A program made the translations under genes and the position numbers. The notes under the pieces are model-generated. The model made no database searches. It saw only the letters and a program-made list of their open reading frames with translations, and had not been told where the DNA came from. From Neopusillimonas maritima (GTDB taxonomy: Bacteria; Pseudomonadota; Gammaproteobacteria; Burkholderiales; Burkholderiaceae_B), in NCBI RefSeq assembly GCF_040930455.2, contig NZ_CP170494.1: a DNA stretch of 64,000 bases. One strand, 5' to 3'. Positions 59,581-64,000 of this stretch are shown here, one piece after another (position 1 is the first letter of the stretch; every line of letters starts with the position of its first letter).

Positions 59581-60548
59581 TCCCCTCCAAATACGACCGC
59601 CTCGTCACACTGATGCTGGGCGATCGCTTCAAGCTTGATGTCGTAGGCAACCTTGACAACCCCAGTTGGAAGTTCAGATCGGATCAAACGAGGGAAGTCG
59701 TCATGAACACGATATCCCTGAACGTCGCGCACAGCGAAGCAAGGTGAGTCATATTCGGCAAGGGGTGCATAGCCCACATCTGCCAGCTTGCTCATGAGCT
59801 GCTCAATTGCTTCAGAATCCGTCAATTCTTCCGTAATCAGTGCCACGGCACTGTTCAACGAAAATGCCTGTTCGGCATCAGGCCTGTCTATCAGACGTAA
59901 CGTCAGCAGGAATAGCTCGTCGGAAAGCGATTCAAGCTGGTCTTCCGACGAAATACGAACTGTGCTGCGCTCTCGCCCCGAGAGCGACTTCACCTCGATG
60001 GCGCGATCGCCGAAAATGAAATCCTGATGGGATTTGTCTGGCCCGCACCATGCGTCAATTGCTGCCGTCTGGGTGAGCCTGTCCTGGTAGAGCTTGCGCA
60101 GGACGTGCAGTTCACCGAATAGCCCCCGAACCTCTTCAGGAGAAAGCAGCCGGGCGTTCCGGCCAGCCAGGAATGTTTTCCAACGCTTAAGATGGGCAAG
60201 AGCCACGGAAAGTGCCTCAGCGGAATCGGCAACATCCTTCAAGCTGCCGATCAGTGTTTCACAAAGGCCAAGGAATAGGTCTCTGTCGATATGACGAGCG
60301 AGCGTAAGGACAAGCCGCTGCGCCCCATCCTTGTCCCCAATGCGCAGATCGACTCCGATCCCATGCAGGGTGACCGTATCCCGACGAAACTGCACAGTGT
60401 GATTTCCTTGCAGTTCCACGATCAGCAGGCACTGCGCGCCCATGTCTCGCCCCCAATAGATGGGAACTCCGCTTGCCCCGGATACGCGCATGACCGTAAA
60501 ATCTGCAGCCGGAGTCGGAATGCTGTCCCATGGCACAGACCTACTCAT
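59577..60548 (-). CDS. PD-(D/E)XK nuclease-like protein (DUF4420 type)
   Basis: A 323-residue protein starting MSRSVPWDSIPTP at 60546-60548. A longer frame upstream is only the Z1 gene read out of frame. A GLFGEL segment with Glu146 is followed by DKSHQDFIFGDRAIEVKSL, in which Asp176 and Glu185-x-Lys187 form the PD-(D/E)XK site. It overlaps the Z1 gene stop by 8 bases (ATGAGTAG) and the AIPR start by 4. Its family regularly follows Z1 genes, and it probably supplies DNA cleavage for the system. Confidence 0.85.
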   Translation of the reverse strand: MSRSVPWDSIPTPAADFTVMRVSGASGVPIYWGRDMGAQCLLIVELQGNHTVQFRRDTVTLHGIGVDLRIGDKDGAQRLVLTLARHIDRDLFLGLCETLIGSLKDVADSAEALSVALAHLKRWKTFLAGRNARLLSPEEVRGLFGELHVLRKLYQDRLTQTAAIDAWCGPDKSHQDFIFGDRAIEVKSLSGRERSTVRISSEDQLESLSDELFLLTLRLIDRPDAEQAFSLNSAVALITEELTDSEAIEQLMSKLADVGYAPLAEYDSPCFAVRDVQGYRVHDDFPRLIRSELPTGVVKVAYDIKLEAIAQHQCDEAVVFGGD

Positions 60549-63210
60549 CGTCGTAATCCTCGTCGTCATCAGGGTTGTCGTCCATCGCGCCGTACTGCTC
60601 CATCCAGACCTTGTTGGCGACGACCTCGATCTCGACACCATAGAGACCAGCGGGGTAGCTCAATCCCCATGCGGGTACACGATGACCTTCAAACCTGTCG
60701 TTGTCGGTCGGTTCAAGGACATGCAGCATCAACAATGGCTTGTCCCTTACCACCCGATAGTGTATGTCTGATGGCTTCTTTGATTTACTCTTGGAGTCTT
60801 CGGCAGCAAGTGCTTCTGCAGCAATCAACTGATCATTGCTGAGTCCCAGTTTTTCATCTCCGCGACTGGCGACGCGATATCCAGATACTCTCCATTTTTC
60901 AGCGGTCGCACCCTCCGCCCGACGCTCCTGCGCACCGAGACGAAACCCGTCAGGATTACCCGCTCCTTTGGATATCAGAAGCACATCACCCTTCGGGTAT
61001 TTATCTGAAATCGCTTGAAGATATTCAACGGCCGATATCTTTTTCTGTCGTGCATCCTTGTGTGATTTGAAGCGCAGCAGGAACTCATCAATCCTCTCGA
61101 CATCGACATCCGAAATAAACCAGCCCTTTTCGGTTTCTTTCACGGTCTCACCGAACCCAGTCCGCCAGTACTCCTCGATAAGCGCCTCGTTGTCCGCACT
61201 GACCTCTGGATCGAGAGGAAGGTCGTAACTTTCGACGAGGAGACCTGTGAAATTCTGGTTGAGAACGACCTTCTCGCCGCTCCGCATCTTGTTGGTGGCA
61301 GTAACCAGCAAACTGTCCGGATGCGATTTGACGTAGAGACCAAAGTCCCTCGGACTCATATCGGCCTGGCGCATCCGCGTGATCTGCTGACGGAGTTCCT
61401 CCGACGCCAAGGCAATGTGCTTGTACCAATTAATGGAGTCGATCGGCAGCCAGACACGACAGATATCTTCATATCCAGGTCGATATCCGAACCAACGTCC
61501 CATCTGCATCAGCGTGTCGTACATCCGCGTGTTGCGATACATATAGCTGATCGTCAGACCTTCGATTGTGAGGCCGCGCGATAAGCTTAAACCGCCGATG
61601 GCAATGGCGGTGAGACCAATACCGTCCTTCTCGTATTTCGCAAAGTCGAGCACCTCGTCGCTCTTGCTGTTGACCACATAGGTCCGCAGGTGCTCGAAAA
61701 CACTCCAGAGAGCGACTTTGACTTCACTCCAGGCATAGTGCCTGCCGGCAAACTTGTTATCGGCGAATTCAACATCGAACATGGCTTTAAGTCGCGCCAT
61801 GTATTCGTTCTTTGTCGATGTTTCCTCCGGCATCATGTAGTTGGCTTTCACCGCATTCCGGATATGGTTGAGGCGTAGCCCTATGAAGCTCCGCACCTCT
61901 TTTTGGACCGATACAAAACGCGACACATTGATCAGCATGGAGCAGTGCTTGCGTTCCTGACCTCGAAGATTCCGGATGGCGCGTGCCACGATGAATTGGT
62001 CAAGCGCTTCATAGAGGCTGTCCGGCAGTTCGGCGACCGTTGAACCATTCTTGTGCGTAAGCGGAAGATACTTCTCAGCGTCGGCGATTTTCCGAAGTAC
62101 AGCATCACTGCTGGCTTCGTTCAGAAAGACCTTGTCCGGTCCAAAATACGTCGATGGTGCATCGAGAGAATGGATGAAGTCCTTCGGGAAAAGCTCCTCA
62201 TAGGCATCTTTGTCGAAGGCATCAGGGTCGATGAATATGTTTGCGAATGGAGTTGCCGTGTATCCAACATAGCAGTTCTTGGTGAACAGGCGCAGTATCT
62301 TCCTGATCCAGGAGTTGGTGGCGGTCGGATTGATGTCAGGCTTGTTGGTGTTGATGGACGCGTTATCGGCTTCGTCGTCGATGACCAGCATTGGCACATC
62401 GGCAATGCGGTCACGACCTTTCGCGTTCAGCTCCCTCAACCATGAGTGCAGAGCTTCGAGCGTTTTTACATTCTTCTTGATGACCAGAACCACCGGATTC
62501 TTGAAGTCATTCAACTGCGCACCGCTCACGCTGGCAGTTTGCTTATTGAAGTCAGAGTTGATGGTTGTCAGTGTTACTGGCTTTGGGTAGCTTCCATCCA
62601 CTCCCACCCCGATGCTCACCCGGTTGGCAGGGTCGCTGGACCGGCCAACAAAGCCCTCGTCGATGCGCTGCTGTGTCTGCTTGCGCAGATTGTTGTGGAT
62701 GCCCGCGATGACAATGATGAATTTATATCCGGCATCTGCGGCTTTCGCGATAACACCCATATAGTTTGCTGTCTTGCCAGACTGGACATGTCCGATGACA
62801 AGACCACGACGGCTCCATGCTCCCTCACTCTTGGGGTCTTGCAGCAGACCTAGGATCTTCGATCCATCACCGTTAAGCAGGGTATTGACGACGGTTGGCT
62901 TCCAGCCTTCACCCCGAAGATAGCCACCATAGGCATCCGCATATGTCGTGCCGATCTCGCGCTTGTGAATCCAGTCTTCATCATGCGCAGCATCGACATC
63001 TACCAGAGAAACGCCGGCACTCATACGCTGAGGTATGGTCGATTCCGCTTCGGCGATGATATTCGTGAGATCACCGGAATATCCCAGGATGGGGGAAAGC
63101 GCCGCAGCCCTAGTCGCGATATCTTCGCGTGAGGGAATATTTTCTTGACCATCAAATGCCCCAACCAAAGCCGCCAGCACGACTTTTTCTTTTCCCCTCT
63201 GCATACTCAT
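60541..63210 (-). CDS. Z1-domain superfamily II helicase-like ATPase
   Basis: An 889-residue protein. Walker A is GHVQSGKT (140-147), Walker B LVIDDEADN (275-283) and a motif III-like YVGYTATPFAN (314-324). The second RecA-like half holds GGLSLSRGLTIEGL (539-552, the Z1 core) and QMGRWFGYR (569-577, arginine-finger region). The C-terminus is acidic. It is expected to be an ATP-driven DNA translocase or sensor in a restriction/defence complex. Its start overlaps the GHKL-protein stop by 4 bases. Confidence 0.88.
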   Translation of the reverse strand: MSMQRGKEKVVLAALVGAFDGQENIPSREDIATRAAALSPILGYSGDLTNIIAEAESTIPQRMSAGVSLVDVDAAHDEDWIHKREIGTTYADAYGGYLRGEGWKPTVVNTLLNGDGSKILGLLQDPKSEGAWSRRGLVIGHVQSGKTANYMGVIAKAADAGYKFIIVIAGIHNNLRKQTQQRIDEGFVGRSSDPANRVSIGVGVDGSYPKPVTLTTINSDFNKQTASVSGAQLNDFKNPVVLVIKKNVKTLEALHSWLRELNAKGRDRIADVPMLVIDDEADNASINTNKPDINPTATNSWIRKILRLFTKNCYVGYTATPFANIFIDPDAFDKDAYEELFPKDFIHSLDAPSTYFGPDKVFLNEASSDAVLRKIADAEKYLPLTHKNGSTVAELPDSLYEALDQFIVARAIRNLRGQERKHCSMLINVSRFVSVQKEVRSFIGLRLNHIRNAVKANYMMPEETSTKNEYMARLKAMFDVEFADNKFAGRHYAWSEVKVALWSVFEHLRTYVVNSKSDEVLDFAKYEKDGIGLTAIAIGGLSLSRGLTIEGLTISYMYRNTRMYDTLMQMGRWFGYRPGYEDICRVWLPIDSINWYKHIALASEELRQQITRMRQADMSPRDFGLYVKSHPDSLLVTATNKMRSGEKVVLNQNFTGLLVESYDLPLDPEVSADNEALIEEYWRTGFGETVKETEKGWFISDVDVERIDEFLLRFKSHKDARQKKISAVEYLQAISDKYPKGDVLLISKGAGNPDGFRLGAQERRAEGATAEKWRVSGYRVASRGDEKLGLSNDQLIAAEALAAEDSKSKSKKPSDIHYRVVRDKPLLMLHVLEPTDNDRFEGHRVPAWGLSYPAGLYGVEIEVVANKVWMEQYGAMDDNPDDDEDYDDE

Positions 63211-64000
63211 GAAAATTCCTTCTCGATGTACTGCTCGACAATTTCTTTATAGGCGTCAAAGATCTGAGTCGATCTGACGATATCCCTGAATACTTCCGCA
63301 TTCCCTGATGCATTACCCCAAAGAGCAAGCTTCAGCTCATGGAGCTTCTCCTGCGCATCTTGCATTGGTGGCTTGTACTTCACATCACGAGGGGAGGTCG
63401 AATAATCTGAATACACCATCTCGATTGGCAAAGATGCGGAAGCGGCTTCAAGAAGAAGATCCAAATGCTGGATTCCCTCGCCATTGAGTCGAGCCCGCAA
63501 TCGCTCCACGATAGGATGCGATCTATTCAGGACGTACCTGATTCCGGCTTGATCGGCATACCTTTCCCATAATGGAGCCTTCACTTCCTGAAACAGTTTC
63601 TGACCACGCCCCCGATGCACTCTCACACTGCTTCCTGTGATCTGACTGATGATCTGACGTAGGCGCTCACGAACCATATGCGGTGGGCGTGCATGTGATT
63701 TCTTGATGTCGATGGTCCAAGCCTCATCCAGACTGTTGGGAAAGTCGATCTGCACACGGGCCAGCTTGGTCGCTTCCCCTTTCGGCACCAGTCGGAACCA
63801 GTCTCCCCATGCCAACAGGCGTCCGTTCCGGTAGACGTAGCCCCCCTGATTCGAGATGAAGTCACTGCGATCTTGGTAGAAGTCATATTCAGACGCGGAA
63901 AGACGACTGTGATGGGGCAACACATAAGGCTGCAAACGCACCTCGGCATCACCAACCCGGACGATCTCCTCCGGAAGCATCTGAGTGGCAGGATTCTTCC
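63207..64000 (-). CDS. C-terminal part of a GHKL-type ATPase-like defence protein (partial)
   Basis: The frame is open to the right edge (KNPATQMLPEEIV...), so the apparent ATG at 63978-63980 is probably internal and the N-terminal ATPase domain is missing. The visible part has PYVLPHHSRLS, NQGGYVYRNGRLLAWGDWFRL and KKSHARPPHMVRERLRQII, a pattern like the S5-type domain of MutL/MORC-like proteins that accompany Z1 genes. In that neighbourhood type a cytosine methyltransferase gene is usually upstream. Without the ATP-binding motifs the assignment rests on context and the partial pattern. Confidence 0.6.
   Translation of the reverse strand, partial: KNPATQMLPEEIVRVGDAEVRLQPYVLPHHSRLSASEYDFYQDRSDFISNQGGYVYRNGRLLAWGDWFRLVPKGEATKLARVQIDFPNSLDEAWTIDIKKSHARPPHMVRERLRQIISQITGSSVRVHRGRGQKLFQEVKAPLWERYADQAGIRYVLNRSHPIVERLRARLNGEGIQHLDLLLEAASASLPIEMVYSDYSTSPRDVKYKPPMQDAQEKLHELKLALWGNASGNAEVFRDIVRSTQIFDAYKEIVEQYIEKEFS

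Noticed and set aside
60549..60641. Longer start for the PD-(D/E)XK protein
   Set aside because: The extra residues are Ser/Thr/Arg-rich and come from the acidic Z1 C-terminus read out of frame; the ATG at 60548 gives a typical 8-base operon overlap.

Overview
The window comes from the origin-proximal chromosome of a betaproteobacterium, most likely Alcaligenaceae (Bordetella/Achromobacter/Pusillimonas-like). The reasons are a 1370-residue RpoB, the gene order tRNA-Tyr/Gly/Thr–tuf–tRNA-Trp–secE–nusG–rplKAJL–rpoBC, and the blocks mnmG–rsmG–parA–parB and mnmE–yidC–yidD–rnpA–rpmH / dnaA–dnaN–gyrB. The genus is an inference; no rRNA is present.

Layout. 1–4.8 kb: a leftward catabolic operon with a decayed hydantoinase A gene, intact hydantoinase B, a small zinc-ribbon protein, an isochorismatase-fold hydrolase and a BMP-type ABC binding protein cut by the window edge. 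4.8–7.5 kb: an IS21-family element with a 5-bp target duplication, inserted inside a 34-bp near-perfect palindrome just upstream of the hydantoinase operon; its istA is frameshifted. 7.6–21.3 kb: the leftward transcription/translation block. 21.4–26.7 kb: asparaginase, parB, parA, rsmG, mnmG. 26.7–29.1 kb: three parS sites, DnaA boxes, a cold-shock gene, an AT-rich aminotransferase gene and an AT-rich intergenic region that is the best oriC candidate. 29.1–46.3 kb: accessory genes (phosphoesterase, MarR/acyl-CoA dehydrogenase/crotonase, a diguanylate cyclase overlapping a histidine kinase, fumarylacetoacetase-family and VOC enzymes, ectoine-degradation-type genes, an MFS transporter, a HigBA toxin–antitoxin pair). 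These separate mnmG from mnmE, which are often close neighbours. 46.3–55.6 kb: mnmE, yidC, yidD, rnpA, rpmH leftward and dnaA, dnaN, gyrB rightward. 55.6–55.83 kb: a 212-bp element with 23-bp terminal inverted repeats and nested internal complementary arms. 56–64 kb: an HNH endonuclease gene and a translationally coupled leftward operon of a GHKL-type protein (partial), a Z1 helicase-like ATPase, a PD-(D/E)XK protein and an AIPR protein, which looks like a modification-linked anti-phage defence island continuing past the right edge.

How it fits together. Highly expressed genes read away from the origin region on both sides, and the parS cluster lies next to its parAB genes. Accessory material has accumulated at three places: downstream of rpoC, between mnmG and mnmE, and downstream of gyrB. 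The two strongest candidates for new biology are the defence operon at the right edge and the large palindromic element after gyrB.
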